A DNA stretch of 32,570 bases from an uncultured Verrucomicrobia subdivision 3 bacterium (GCA_903842235.1 CAIMLG010000317.1:1-32570), one strand, 5' to 3'; shown: positions 1-8,424, counted from the stretch's first letter. Numbers and translations: made by a program. The notes: generated from the letters alone by a model not told the origin.

Positions 1-202
1 CCCATTCGCCCTGGCCGACCCGCGCTGGGTCGGTGGATGTGTGGTAGGGACGGCGCGCTGCGCCGTCCGGGGGTGGCCAGCCCCGAAACCTTTCGCCCGT
101 CCCCCATTCGCCCTGGCCGACCCGTGTTGGGTCGGTGGATGTGTGGTAGGGGCGGCGCGCTGCGCCGTCCGGGGGTGTAGCCCCGAAACCTTTCGCCCGT
201 CG
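1..202. repeat. Two tandem copies of a ~102-bp twin-hairpin repeat
   Basis: Copy 1 spans 1-102 and copy 2 spans 103-202; they differ by a few substitutions and a 2-base deletion. Each copy holds two hairpins. The first has the stem CCGACCC/GGGTCGG (15-33 in copy 1), whose loop differs between copies (GCGCT versus GTGTT) while the stem is unchanged. The second has the 9-bp stem GGACGGCGC/GCGCCGTCC around GCT (48-68); in copy 2 an A to G change still permits a G-T pair. The array may extend beyond the left edge of the window. There is no spacer/repeat alternation, so it is not CRISPR. It looks like a REP-type intergenic element. Confidence 0.8.
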
Positions 203-219
203 CCTTCGATGGTCAGTGG

Positions 220-240
220 ATTGAACGTTGAGCGTTGAAT
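220..240. repeat. Degenerate heptamer repeat, three units
   Basis: Three consecutive 7-mers are visible: ATTGAAC, GTTGAGC, GTTGAAT. They lie directly after the twin-hairpin repeat. Similar 7-bp arrays occur at 5867-5958 and 17198-17225. Confidence 0.55.
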
Positions 241-322
241 GGTTCCGTTCCAGTCTTTCCTTTCCCCGCCCAAACCGCCGTTGGGTTAAAAGGATGCCCC
301 ATTGTGCCTTGGTGGTTAAAAA

Positions 323-346
323 CTCTGTGTTCTCTGTGCCTCTGTG
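323..346. repeat. CTCTGTG short repeat, three units
   Basis: CTCTGTG occurs at 323-329, 332-338 and 340-346, with periods of 9 and 8 bp. It lies in the non-coding stretch 1-627. Apart from the repeats and dyads listed, I see no gene there: the small open frames in it have no recognisable protein features. Confidence 0.55.
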
Positions 347-558
347 GCTAATTATGCCCCCACCGAATCACTGAAGCACTAAACCACCGGCCCATCCCGT
401 CGCCGCTATTTGCAAATCTATTGTTGGAGCCCGCGCCGGTCGCTTGTCTCGCTGTGTGCCGCCGTCATCTTCCCGCTCAACGGCCTGCCCCGCCGCGCGC
501 TTGAATGCTCACCGTTGCGGATTCTCGCCTGGTCCCGCGCCTCCCGTCTTCCTGGAGG

Positions 559-635
559 TGTATCCGAAAAAAAAGATACAAAATAAGCTTGCGGGGTCGG
601 CGGTGGGGCTGTAATGTATCGAAACATATGATACA
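559..635. promoter_or_regulatory. Pair of TGTATC-N9/10-GATACA dyads (putative operator)
   Basis: TGTATC (559-564) and GATACA (575-580) form an inverted repeat separated by 10 bases. A second copy of the same half-sites lies at 615-620 and 630-635, separated by 9 bases. The two dyads start 56 bp apart. The second overlaps the ATG chosen for the terminase small-subunit-like gene (628-630), as expected of a repressor site that blocks transcription or initiation. No regulator gene is in the window, so the binding protein is unknown. Confidence 0.45.
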
Positions 636-1314
636 GAAAAACGAAAACCCGGGGCTTCCCGCCCTCCCGCCGGCCGGCGCCGCCGCCGGCGCGCTGCCGT
701 CTGCCGAACCCGCCTTCCCGGTCGCCTTTCCCCGCTGCTCCGGCGAAACCCCGCGCGCCTTCGGGGCGTTCCTGGCCTACTTCAACCTCGGCTCGGCTCG
801 CTCGCTCTCCGCCGTGGCCGAGCAGTTGGGCGAAAAATTGGACTCCGTCAAAAAATGGTCCAGCCAGTATCGCTGGGCCGACCGTCTGTGCCGCTACCAG
901 TCCGGCCTGCTCCAGCAGCAGGTGGAGGCCCAGGCGGCTTTTCAGCAGGAACCGGGCGCCGATTGGGCGCGGCGCACCCATGAATGTCGCCAGCAGGAGT
1001 GGGAAACCGCCCGGCAACTCCGCGCCGTCGCCCAGTGTTTTCTCGAAACCGTCGGCGAACCGCAGGTCGAAAAGATCACTCTGGCCCAGGCCTCGCGCGC
1101 CCTCCAGGTGGCCGCCCGCCTTGCCCGCCAGGCGCTCTCTGATTCCGCGCTGCCGGACCCGGCGGCCCCCGCCCCCATCCAGTTGGAGATCGAGGCCGCC
1201 CTCCGGAAAGCCTTCGGCGCGCCGGCCGGCCCCGCCGCCTCCGCTCCGCCGGAATCCGTGGGGCCGGGGATAACCGCACCGCCCCTGGCCCCCGCCAATC
1301 CCCGTTTGAACTGA
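628..1314 (+). CDS. Phage terminase small-subunit-like DNA-binding protein
   Basis: This 228-aa protein has a Pro/Ala-rich N-terminus, then a helix-turn-helix-like segment at about residues 40-90. That segment has the pattern seen in phage small terminases: a run ending in an 'AFLAYF' helix, 'SLSAVAEQLG', then 'VKKWSSQYRW' with Trp and Arg. A charged helical middle and a Pro/Ala-rich tail follow. The open frame continues upstream to 505. I prefer the ATG at 628 because the upstream part is unlike a protein and carries the dyads. No strong Shine-Dalgarno is visible. The gene ends 15 bp before the large terminase gene, which supports a packaging-type pair. Small terminases recognise DNA ends and are poorly conserved, so the assignment rests on the HTH pattern and the neighbour. 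Confidence 0.6.
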   Translation: MIQKNENPGLPALPPAGAAAGALPSAEPAFPVAFPRCSGETPRAFGAFLAYFNLGSARSLSAVAEQLGEKLDSVKKWSSQYRWADRLCRYQSGLLQQQVEAQAAFQQEPGADWARRTHECRQQEWETARQLRAVAQCFLETVGEPQVEKITLAQASRALQVAARLARQALSDSALPDPAAPAPIQLEIEAALRKAFGAPAGPAASAPPESVGPGITAPPLAPANPRLN

Positions 1315-1328
1315 ACCCAACAAAAATT

Positions 1329-2738
1329 ATGCCAAACAATATCGTCGATCATTTCGCGGCCGCCGCGCTCGCCGCCGGCTGCCCCTTCGATCAGCTGCTG
1401 AACTTCAACCGCGCCGGCGTGCTGCTCCAGCCCCGCCAGCTCGCCGCCAGCGCCGCCGCCCGCTTGTGCGACCGGCCGGGCGGCCCCACCGCCGTCGGCT
1501 TCGGCGGGGCCCGCGGCGGGGGGAAAACCTTCTGGCTCGTCGCCCAGATGGCGCTCGACGATTGCCAGCGGTTCCCCGGCCTCAAGTGCCTCCTCCTCCG
1601 GAAGGTCGGCAAATCCAACCTCGAAAATTTCGAGGATCTTCGCCGGCGGCTCCTCCCCCGGATTCCCCACACCTGGGCCGCTTCCCGCGCCACCCTCACG
1701 TTTCCCAATGGCTCCCGCATCATTGCCGGCCATTTCCAGTGCGAAAAGGACATTGACGCCTACCTCGGCCTCGAATACGACGTCATCGGCATCGAGGAGG
1801 CCACCACCCTCACCGCGCGCAAGTATCAGGATATCGTCACCTGCAATCGCACCTCCAAGCCCGGCTGGCGCCCGCGCCTCTATTCCACCACCAACCCCGG
1901 CGGGGTCGGCCACGCCTGGTTTCGCACCGCCTACGTCATCCCCTTCCAGTCGCGCCTCGAGTCCGCCACCCGGTTCATCCCGGCCACGGTGGCCGACAAT
2001 GCCTTCAACAACGCCGATTATCGCCTCGTGCTGGAGCGCCTCACCGGCTGGCAGCGCCGCGCCTGGCTGGACGGCGATTGGGACATCGCCGCGGGCCAGT
2101 TCTTCACCACCTTCCGCCGCGATATCCACGTCGTGGATCAGTTCAACCTGAATGGCGATGTCGAATGGTTCGCCGCTCTGGATTACGGCTTCAACCATTA
2201 TACCGTCGCTCTCCTGGGCTGCACCAATGCCGATGGCCAAACTTGTGTCCTGGACGAGCACGCGGCCCGGGGCTGGGTGCCCGAGCGCCATGCCGAGGCC
2301 ATCAAAGCCATGCTCCAGCGCCACCACGTCGCCTTGGCCGCCCGGGGTCGGTATGACATCGCGCTCCGCCGCTTTGTCGCCGGGCCCGATGTTTTCGCCC
2401 GCAAAAGTGACGGCGCCACTATCGCCGACCAATACCGGCAGTTGGGCATCTCCCTCCGGCCTGCCGCTACCGACCGCATCAACGGCTGGGCCGCCATCCA
2501 TAAGGGCCTGGGCGACCCCGCTGCCGGCGTCCCGCCCACCCTCTTTATCCACCGCCGCTGCACCCGGCTCATTGATTGCCTGCCCGCCCTCCAGCACGAC
2601 CCCACCCGGCCGGAGGACGTCCTCAAAATCAACCCCGACGACGACGGCATCGGCGGCGATGACGCGGCCGATGCGCTCCGCTACCTCATCGCCACCCGCG
2701 CCCGGACCGTCACGGCCATGCGCCTCCGCGGCTTCTGA
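1329..2738 (+). CDS. Phage-type terminase large subunit
   Basis: This 469-aa protein is a DNA-packaging ATPase/nuclease of the TerL family. Walker A is GGARGGGKT (residues 59-67) and Walker B is DVIGIEEA (151-158, with the catalytic Glu pair). The coupling motif STTNPGG lies at 186-192. The C-terminal RNase H-like nuclease domain starts near residue 280. Candidate metal-binding acids are D285 in 'ALDYGF', D354 in 'AGPDVF' and D444/D445 in 'GGDDAADAL'. Length and domain order are normal for TerL and there is no frameshift. The gene follows the small-subunit-like gene by 15 bp, but no portal, capsid or tail gene is seen downstream, where nuoA begins about 275 bp later. It could be the edge of a prophage lying to the left, or a retained isolated pair. 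Confidence 0.88.
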   Translation: MPNNIVDHFAAAALAAGCPFDQLLNFNRAGVLLQPRQLAASAAARLCDRPGGPTAVGFGGARGGGKTFWLVAQMALDDCQRFPGLKCLLLRKVGKSNLENFEDLRRRLLPRIPHTWAASRATLTFPNGSRIIAGHFQCEKDIDAYLGLEYDVIGIEEATTLTARKYQDIVTCNRTSKPGWRPRLYSTTNPGGVGHAWFRTAYVIPFQSRLESATRFIPATVADNAFNNADYRLVLERLTGWQRRAWLDGDWDIAAGQFFTTFRRDIHVVDQFNLNGDVEWFAALDYGFNHYTVALLGCTNADGQTCVLDEHAARGWVPERHAEAIKAMLQRHHVALAARGRYDIALRRFVAGPDVFARKSDGATIADQYRQLGISLRPAATDRINGWAAIHKGLGDPAAGVPPTLFIHRRCTRLIDCLPALQHDPTRPEDVLKINPDDDGIGGDDAADALRYLIATRARTVTAMRLRGF

Positions 2739-2775
2739 TGGGCCACCGGTTGTCCTGGTAAAATTTTGTGTTTTC

Positions 2776-2820
2776 GGTGCGGTTTGGTGCGGTTTGGTGC
2801 GGTTTGGTGCGGTTTGGTGC
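2776..2820. repeat. 10-bp tandem repeat (GGTGCGGTTT), 4.5 copies
   Basis: GGTGCGGTTT is repeated exactly from 2776 to 2820. It lies between the terminase gene and the nuo operon, about 190 bp upstream of nuoA, in non-coding DNA. No hairpin is formed by the unit itself. Such arrays are prone to copy-number change. Confidence 0.9.
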
Positions 2821-2923
2821 GAGGGGGGCGCCGGTCCGGCGGGGTGGTTTCTGCCCGTGGATTAGCGCCTTGTAAATTGGCTATCGGCATTTTTAGCGTT
2901 TCGATTATTGCGCGAAACAAGTA

Positions 2924-2953
2924 TTGTTCAGCAAAAGCTAATTTTGGTAAATT
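2924..2953 (+). promoter_or_regulatory. Possible promoter of the nuo operon
   Basis: The stretch 2870-2990 is the only AT-rich patch upstream of nuoA. A weak -35-like TTGTTC (2924-2929) and a -10-like TAAATT (2948-2953) are 18 bp apart. A small dyad GTTTCG/CGAAAC (2898-2918) lies just upstream. This is inferred from composition and position only. Confidence 0.25.
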
Positions 2954-3013
2954 GCTAATCCGGCGGATTTGGTATACGTATGCCCGGCTTGGACGGGAAC
3001 GGTAAAGAAATTG

Positions 3014-3385
3014 ATGCAAACGAATTCATATTTGGTGTTGGTGCTGCTGATGGCGGCCGCCGTGGGCTTTGCGCTCGCGCCGCTGGCGCTGGCTTGGCTG
3101 TGGGCCCGGTTCTTCTCGCCGCGCAAGCCGGGGCTGGACAAAAACGCCATTTATGAGTGCGGCCTCGAAGCCAAGGGGGATGCGTGGATTCATTTTCGTT
3201 CGGAATATTATCTCTATGGCATCATTTTTCTGGTGTTTGATGTGGAAACGATTTTCCTGCTGCCGTTTGCGGTCGCCTTTACCGGCCTGTCCGTCGGCGC
3301 GTTTGTGGCGATGCTGGTGTTTCTGCTGCTCTTGGTCGAAGGGCTGGTCTGGGCCTGGCGCAAGGGGGTTTTAACTTGGAAATAA
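3014..3385 (+). CDS. nuoA: NADH-quinone oxidoreductase subunit A
   Basis: This 123-aa membrane protein is predicted to have three transmembrane helices (about residues 5-30, 60-80 and 85-110). It is the small subunit packed against NuoH/NuoJ near the quinone chamber. Family signatures are 'YECGLE' in the first loop, containing the switch-associated cysteine, and 'FLVFDVETIFLLP' in TM2 with its conserved acidic residues. I chose the ATG at 3014 because the residues before it are unlike NuoA; an in-frame TTG lies at 3011. It is the first gene of the nuo block and nuoB starts 27 bp after it. Confidence 0.95.
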   Translation: MQTNSYLVLVLLMAAAVGFALAPLALAWLWARFFSPRKPGLDKNAIYECGLEAKGDAWIHFRSEYYLYGIIFLVFDVETIFLLPFAVAFTGLSVGAFVAMLVFLLLLVEGLVWAWRKGVLTWK

Positions 3386-3412
3386 CCCGTCCCACCCGAT
3401 GATTTTATCCCC

Positions 3413-4024
<612 letters not shown>

Positions 4025-4027
4025 ACC

Positions 4028-4687
4028 GTGGAAACTCTGGAACAAATCAAGGCGCGCATCGAGCCGTCGTTGCCGTTGACCAAAATCGACCTCCTGCCAA
4101 ACGAATGCCCGGCCGGCGAGCGGTCGCTGGTGGTGGAGGCGAGCCGCGCCTTGGCCGTGGCCGGATTTTTGCGCGACGATGCGCAGTTGCAGTTGGATTA
4201 TTGTTCGAATGTGACCGGGATTGACTGGCCGGAAACCGTCATCAAGACCAAGGTCAAAAAGAAGGTGCAGGTCGAGGGCGTGGAGCAGGAAGTGGAAGAG
4301 ATTGTCGAGACCCTGCGCTCGGGGCACCTCGAAGTGGTTTATCACCTGTATTCCATGGCCTTGAAGCACGGCCCCGTCGTTTTGCGCCTGCGCACGGAAA
4401 ATCGCACCGACAAAACCCATTTGCCCTCGCTCACGCCGGTCTGGCGCGGGGCGGAATTTCAGGAGCGCGAAATTTTCGACCTGTATGGCGTCATTTTCGA
4501 CGGCCATCCCGATTTGCGCCGCCTGTTGATGTGGGACGAGTTTGTCGGCTTTCCCATGCGCCGGGATTATGTCGCGCCGGATGATTTTGAATACGAGCCG
4601 ACGCCGCACGACGAGGTGTTGGCGGCGGCCAGGAAACATTATCCCGTGGCCGCCACGCCCGAAGTGAAACCGGAGGTGCCGGTGTGA
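4028..4687 (+). CDS. nuoC: NADH-quinone oxidoreductase subunit C
   Basis: This 219-aa protein is the 30-kDa hydrophilic subunit of the connecting module. The diagnostic signature is present near residues 146-180: '[20 protein letters not shown]' followed by 'GFPMRRDY'. The start is GTG at 4028. One oddity is a highly charged segment at about residues 69-99, rich in Lys and Glu, placed between the 'NVTGIDWPE' strand and '[10 protein letters not shown]', where most NuoC proteins have a short turn. The stop overlaps the nuoD start (GTGA), indicating translational coupling. Confidence 0.95.
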   Translation: METLEQIKARIEPSLPLTKIDLLPNECPAGERSLVVEASRALAVAGFLRDDAQLQLDYCSNVTGIDWPETVIKTKVKKKVQVEGVEQEVEEIVETLRSGHLEVVYHLYSMALKHGPVVLRLRTENRTDKTHLPSLTPVWRGAEFQEREIFDLYGVIFDGHPDLRRLLMWDEFVGFPMRRDYVAPDDFEYEPTPHDEVLAAARKHYPVAATPEVKPEVPV

Positions 4688-5856
4688 ATTCCTTTGCTGA
4701 TCTTCCGAAATCAGGCTACGAAGTCCGACCCAAAATCGCCCCCGACGGGGCGCCGCTGGGCGAATTGCTGGAAATTTCGATCGGACCGCATCATCCGTCC
4801 ACCCACGGCGTGTTTCGGATGGATGTGGTGCTCGACGGCGAAACCGTGGTGAAACTCAAGCCGGTGTTTGGTTACCTGCACCGCAACCACGAGAAGATTG
4901 CCGAGAATATCTCCTATCTGTCCTCGATGCCTTACACGGATCGGCTGGATTATTTTTGTTCGATGACGAACAACTGGGCTTACGCCCTGACAGTCGAGAA
5001 ACTCGCCGGTTTGGCGGTGCCCGAACGCGCCGAATACATCCGTGTGATCATGGCGGAGTTGACCCGCTTGCAGAATCACACCTGTCTCATCGGTTTTTTT
5101 GCCCAGGACATGGGCGCGCTCGGCACGCCCTTGATGTATGCCTTCCGCGAGCGCGAAAAAATCCTCGACCTCTTCGAGTCCGTCAGCGGTGCCCGCATGA
5201 TGTGCAATTACATGCGCTTCGGCGGCGTCCGCGTGGATGTCAGCGGTGAATGGCTGGCGCAGACGAAGAAGATTGTCAGCGATTACCGCAAGTTTCTCGA
5301 CGAGTTCGAAACGTTCCTGACCCAAAACGAAATTCTCATGGCCCGCACCCAGGGCGTGGGGGTGCTGCCCCGGGAACTCGCGATCAGCGCCTCCATCACC
5401 GGCCCGATGCTGCGGGCCGCCGGCGTGAATTACGATCTCCGCAAGGTGGATAAATACGGCATTTACCGCCGGTTTGATTTTCAGGTGCCGGTCGGGGCGC
5501 ACGGCGATATTTACGACCGCTACATGGTGCGGGTGCTGGAAATGCGCGAAAGCGTCAAGATTTTGCAATCGGCGCTGGCGGACATTCCCGCCGGGCCGGT
5601 GATGGACCCGAAAGCCAAGTTGCGCGGCTTTCGGCCCAAGGCCGGCGAGGTCTATGGCCGCATCGAAGGCCCGAAAGGTGAGCTCGGCTTTTACCTCATT
5701 AGCGACGGGTCGCCCAATCCGTATCGCTATCGCGTGCGGCCGCCGAGCCTCATCAATTTGACGATTCTGGAGGACATGTGTCTCGGCCAGAAAATTTCCG
5801 ACGCGGTCGTGATCCTCGGCAGCGTGGACATTGTGCTCGGCGAGGTGGACCGATGA
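4684..5856 (+). CDS. nuoD: NADH-quinone oxidoreductase subunit D
   Basis: This 390-aa 49-kDa subunit forms the quinone-binding pocket with NuoB. It has 'GPHHPSTHG' at residues 34-42, the loop carrying the quinone-headgroup His, and '[12 protein letters not shown]' at 63-74. It ends in the typical 'VLGEVDR', so the length is complete. The GTG start overlaps the nuoC stop. C and D are separate genes here, not fused as in enterobacteria. The next gene is nuoI, after a 106-bp gap filled with heptamer repeats. nuoE, nuoF and nuoG, which often follow nuoD, are missing. Confidence 0.97.
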   Translation: MNSFADLPKSGYEVRPKIAPDGAPLGELLEISIGPHHPSTHGVFRMDVVLDGETVVKLKPVFGYLHRNHEKIAENISYLSSMPYTDRLDYFCSMTNNWAYALTVEKLAGLAVPERAEYIRVIMAELTRLQNHTCLIGFFAQDMGALGTPLMYAFREREKILDLFESVSGARMMCNYMRFGGVRVDVSGEWLAQTKKIVSDYRKFLDEFETFLTQNEILMARTQGVGVLPRELAISASITGPMLRAAGVNYDLRKVDKYGIYRRFDFQVPVGAHGDIYDRYMVRVLEMRESVKILQSALADIPAGPVMDPKAKLRGFRPKAGEVYGRIEGPKGELGFYLISDGSPNPYRYRVRPPSLINLTILEDMCLGQKISDAVVILGSVDIVLGEVDR

Positions 5857-5866
5857 AAACGATTTG

Positions 5867-5958
5867 GTTGCAAGTTGAAAGTTGCCAGTGGCAGGTTTTG
5901 AGACCGGCGCTCGCAGTTTTTTCCAACCAGCAACTTTCAACCAGCAACTTTCAACCGT
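5867..5958. repeat. Antiparallel heptamer arrays between nuoD and nuoI
   Basis: The first array reads GTTGCAA, GTTGAAA, GTTGCCA, GTGGCAG, GTTTTGA (5867-5901). The second reads CAACCAG, CAACTTT, CAACCAG, CAACTTT, CAACCGT (5924-5958). The arrays are reverse-complementary: GTTGAAAGTTGC at 5874-5885 matches GCAACTTTCAAC at 5930-5941 and again at 5944-5955, so the mRNA could fold into either of two registers. The second array ends 4 bp before the nuoI ATG, where no Shine-Dalgarno is visible. The fold could therefore affect nuoI translation. Confidence 0.75.
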
Positions 5959-5962
5959 TGAC

Positions 5963-6622
5963 ATGTTAGGCGAGCAAATCATCAAAGGCCTGGCGGTGAC
6001 CGCCAAAAATTTCTTCGGGAGTTACGTCTCGAAGGAGCGGCTCACCACCGTGCAGTATCCCGAGGAGCGGCTGGTGCCCCAGGAGAACACCCGGCAGTTT
6101 CCGTTCCTGGTTTATGACGGCGACGATGCCGAAAAGGGGCTGCGCTGCGTGGCCTGCCAGATTTGCGAGAAGGAATGCCCGCCCAAGTGTATCTACATCG
6201 TCAAAAGCAAGGACCGCAAGCCTGATTACAAAGGCCAGCCGCAGTTGTATCCGGTCATCTTCGACATTGATATTTCCGTCTGCATGAGCTGTTCGATTTG
6301 TGTGGAAGTTTGTCCGTTTGAATCCATCAAGATGGATACCGACTTTGAGTTGAGCAACGCCAACCGGTTTGAAGCGCTGCTGCTGCACAAAAACGATCTG
6401 GCGAAACCCAATTCGCACTATCAAAAGGTTCATCCGCAGGACGCGCAGGATTCCGACGCCGTGATCGCTGGCGAAAAAGCCAAGGCCGCCGCCAAAGCCA
6501 AAGCCGCCGCCGAAGCCGCCGAAGCCGCGAAGGCCAAAGCGGCCGCCGCCCCCGCCCCCGCTGCGGCGGCTACTCCCGTCGTCCCAACCCCGCCCGCAAC
6601 AACCCCCAGAAACCAAGCTTAA
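5963..6622 (+). CDS. nuoI: NADH-quinone oxidoreductase subunit I (8Fe ferredoxin-type)
   Basis: This 219-aa protein carries clusters N6a and N6b, which pass electrons toward NuoB. The two motifs are C62-x2-C65-x2-C68-x3-C72-P and C107-x2-C110-x2-C113-x3-C117-P. I chose the ATG at 5963, giving 'MLGEQIIKGLAVTAKNFFGS'; the frame upstream only reads through the repeats. An Ala/Lys/Pro-rich tail of about 50 residues follows residue 170 and is absent from typical NuoI. It is probably disordered. The gene is unusually placed directly after nuoD, and nuoH starts 2 bp after its stop. Confidence 0.95.
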   Translation: MLGEQIIKGLAVTAKNFFGSYVSKERLTTVQYPEERLVPQENTRQFPFLVYDGDDAEKGLRCVACQICEKECPPKCIYIVKSKDRKPDYKGQPQLYPVIFDIDISVCMSCSICVEVCPFESIKMDTDFELSNANRFEALLLHKNDLAKPNSHYQKVHPQDAQDSDAVIAGEKAKAAAKAKAAAEAAEAAKAKAAAAPAPAAAATPVVPTPPATTPRNQA

Positions 6623-6624
6623 GC

Positions 6625-7821
6625 ATGGCTGACAAGATTGACCAAATTTTCGTGACGCTGAAAGCGCTGCTGCTGGGCTATGTTCCTGAAGCGTTGCAGC
6701 CGCTGGTGTCCGGGCTGCTTTCCGTGCTCCTCGTGTTATCGGTTTTCCCCGGTATCTTTGCCCTGGTTACGGTGATTGAACGCAAAGGTTTGGGGCGCAT
6801 TCAGAACCGCCTTGGCCCCAACCGTGTGGGCATTCCCTTTACCAAAATCCGCCTGTGCGGCTTCGGTCAGTTCATTCCGGACGGCATTAAATCGCTGACC
6901 AAGGAGGACGTGGTGCCGCGCGCCGCCGACAAGGTGGTGCATTACCTGGCGCCCATCGTGATGCTGGTTCCCGTGCTGCTCGCCTACGCCGTGCTGCCGT
7001 TTGGCCGCCACATGACCATCGCGGATTTCGATGCTGGCTTGCTGTTCTTTTTCGCGGTCGGTGGCGCCGTGGAAGTCTCGGTCTTCATGGCCGGCTGGTC
7101 CAGCCGCAACAAATACTCGTTGCTCGGCGCCATGCGCGCCATCGCCCAGATGATTAGCTACGAAATTCCGCTCATCCTCTCCGCCGTGACGGTGGTGATG
7201 ATCGTGGGCTCGCTCAACCTGTCGGAAATCGTCCAGCAGCAGAATGCCTACACCCACGGCCTGGCCCACTGGTTTGTGTTCACGCCGTGGGGGCTGGTCG
7301 GCTTCCTCCTGTTCTTCATCGCCTCGCTGGCGGAATCCAACCGCTGCCCGTTTGACTTGCCGGAAGCCGAATCGGAAATCATCGCGGGCTATTTCACGGA
7401 GTATTCCGGCTTCAAGTTTGCGCTCTTTTTCCTCGGCGAATACCTCGGCATGTTTGCCATCATCGGGCTGGGCATCACGCTTTTTCTCGGGGGCTGGACT
7501 TCGCCCCTGGCCGCGCTGACGTGGATTCCGTCCTATGTCTGGTTCTTTGGCAAGCTGGCCGCCATCGTGTTCGTTTTCATCTGGATTCGCGGCACGCTGC
7601 CGCGTTTGCGCATGGATCAACTGATGAATCTGGCCTGGAAATTCATGCTGCCGCTGGCGCTCATCAACATCGTGGTCGCCGCCATTTGGCATTTCATGGC
7701 GGTGGACTGGCCGCGCTGGCTGGTCTGCTCCGCCCTCATCTTCGGCGCGTATGTCGTGCTCGGCCGCGGCCTGATGAAACATCAAAAACTTGGCAAGCGG
7801 ACCTACCGCTTCGCGGAATAA
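6625..7821 (+). CDS. nuoH: NADH-quinone oxidoreductase subunit H
   Basis: This 398-aa membrane subunit, expected to have eight helices, links the quinone chamber to the proton-pumping arm. Signatures are 'RIQNRLGPNRVG' and 'DGIKSLTKED' in the first cytoplasmic loop. The acidic loop 'ESNRCPFDLPEAESEIIAGY' with its Glu cluster near residue 240 is also intact. Length is slightly above the usual 330-400 range centre, with a normal C-terminal helix. It ends 3 bp before nuoJ. Confidence 0.97.
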   Translation: MADKIDQIFVTLKALLLGYVPEALQPLVSGLLSVLLVLSVFPGIFALVTVIERKGLGRIQNRLGPNRVGIPFTKIRLCGFGQFIPDGIKSLTKEDVVPRAADKVVHYLAPIVMLVPVLLAYAVLPFGRHMTIADFDAGLLFFFAVGGAVEVSVFMAGWSSRNKYSLLGAMRAIAQMISYEIPLILSAVTVVMIVGSLNLSEIVQQQNAYTHGLAHWFVFTPWGLVGFLLFFIASLAESNRCPFDLPEAESEIIAGYFTEYSGFKFALFFLGEYLGMFAIIGLGITLFLGGWTSPLAALTWIPSYVWFFGKLAAIVFVFIWIRGTLPRLRMDQLMNLAWKFMLPLALINIVVAAIWHFMAVDWPRWLVCSALIFGAYVVLGRGLMKHQKLGKRTYRFAE

Positions 7822-7824
7822 ACC

Positions 7825-8424
7825 ATGTCCCTGTCCTTGATCATCCTCGCTTTCGTGACGCTGCTGGCCGCTTCGGCGGCCATGAGTCTGCGCAACCTCG
7901 TGCATTGCGCGCTGGCGCTGGCTGTGACCTTCGCCGGTCTGGCTGCGCTCTATCTGAATCTGGATGCCCAGTTCGTCGGCTTCGCGCAAATCCTGGTTTA
8001 CGTCGGGGCCGTCGCCATCCTCATCGTCTTTGCCATCCTGCTCACGCGCAGCGGCGATACGCCGAACGAAGCCGTGCTCGCGCCGGGTTGGATTTCTGGA
8101 ATCGCCATATCCGCCGGCGTTTTCACTGTGCTCGGCTGGGCCGTGCTGAACAGCAAGGCGCTGCCATCCAGTGGCACCCTGTCGCTCGCCCCGGCGGCCA
8201 CGGTCAAAGACATCGGCAAGGTGCTCATGGAGCAATACGTTCTGCCCTTGGAAGTCATCGGCCTGCTGCTCACCGCCGCCATGATCGGCGCCGTCGTCAT
8301 CGCCCTGAAAGAACCGTCGAAATCGAGTAGCAGCCGAGGTGACGAGGCTCAAATTAAAAAAACGGAACAGGTAGAGCCTTCTCACGTCGGCTCCTACGTA
8401 GGCGAAAAGAAAGGTGCAGCATGA
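7825..8424 (+). CDS. nuoJ: NADH-quinone oxidoreductase subunit J, with repeat-derived tail
   Basis: This 199-aa protein has about five transmembrane helices within residues 1-165, including the conserved TM3 segment 'QILVYVGAVAILIVF', where the pi-bulge of the coupling mechanism lies. After the last helix (ending 'VVIALKEPSK') comes a hydrophilic tail of about 30 residues, rich in Ser, Lys and Glu. Its DNA coincides with an imperfect inverted repeat (8327-8397), so the tail seems to be translated repeat sequence. The stop overlaps the nuoK ATG. Confidence 0.95.
   Translation: MSLSLIILAFVTLLAASAAMSLRNLVHCALALAVTFAGLAALYLNLDAQFVGFAQILVYVGAVAILIVFAILLTRSGDTPNEAVLAPGWISGIAISAGVFTVLGWAVLNSKALPSSGTLSLAPAATVKDIGKVLMEQYVLPLEVIGLLLTAAMIGAVVIALKEPSKSSSSRGDEAQIKKTEQVEPSHVGSYVGEKKGAA
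8327..8397. repeat. Inverted repeat inside the nuoJ 3' end
   Basis: The left arm 8327-8350 begins GTAGCAGCCGAGG and the right arm 8374-8397 ends CGTCGGCTCCTAC. By eye the 24-base arms match at 20 positions when one is reverse-complemented. The 23-base centre is A-rich. The outer GTAG/CTAC ends are the same as those of the element at 17237-17322, suggesting related repeat families. The element is in frame with nuoJ. Confidence 0.75.

Noticed and set aside
1..202. CRISPR array
   Set aside because: There are only two long direct copies, with no unique spacers.
41..238. 65-aa open frame over the tandem repeat
   Set aside because: It is made of the repeat itself, with no RBS or protein-like composition.
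942..2597. 551-aa open frame antisense to the terminase genes
   Set aside because: It is a Gly/Ala/Glu-rich shadow of a high-GC gene; the plus strand has clear Walker motifs and it shows no protein family pattern.
6736..8385. 549-aa antisense frame across nuoH and nuoJ
   Set aside because: The composition (His, Asp, Arg, Gln-rich, no hydrophobic core) is typical of the complement of membrane-protein genes.
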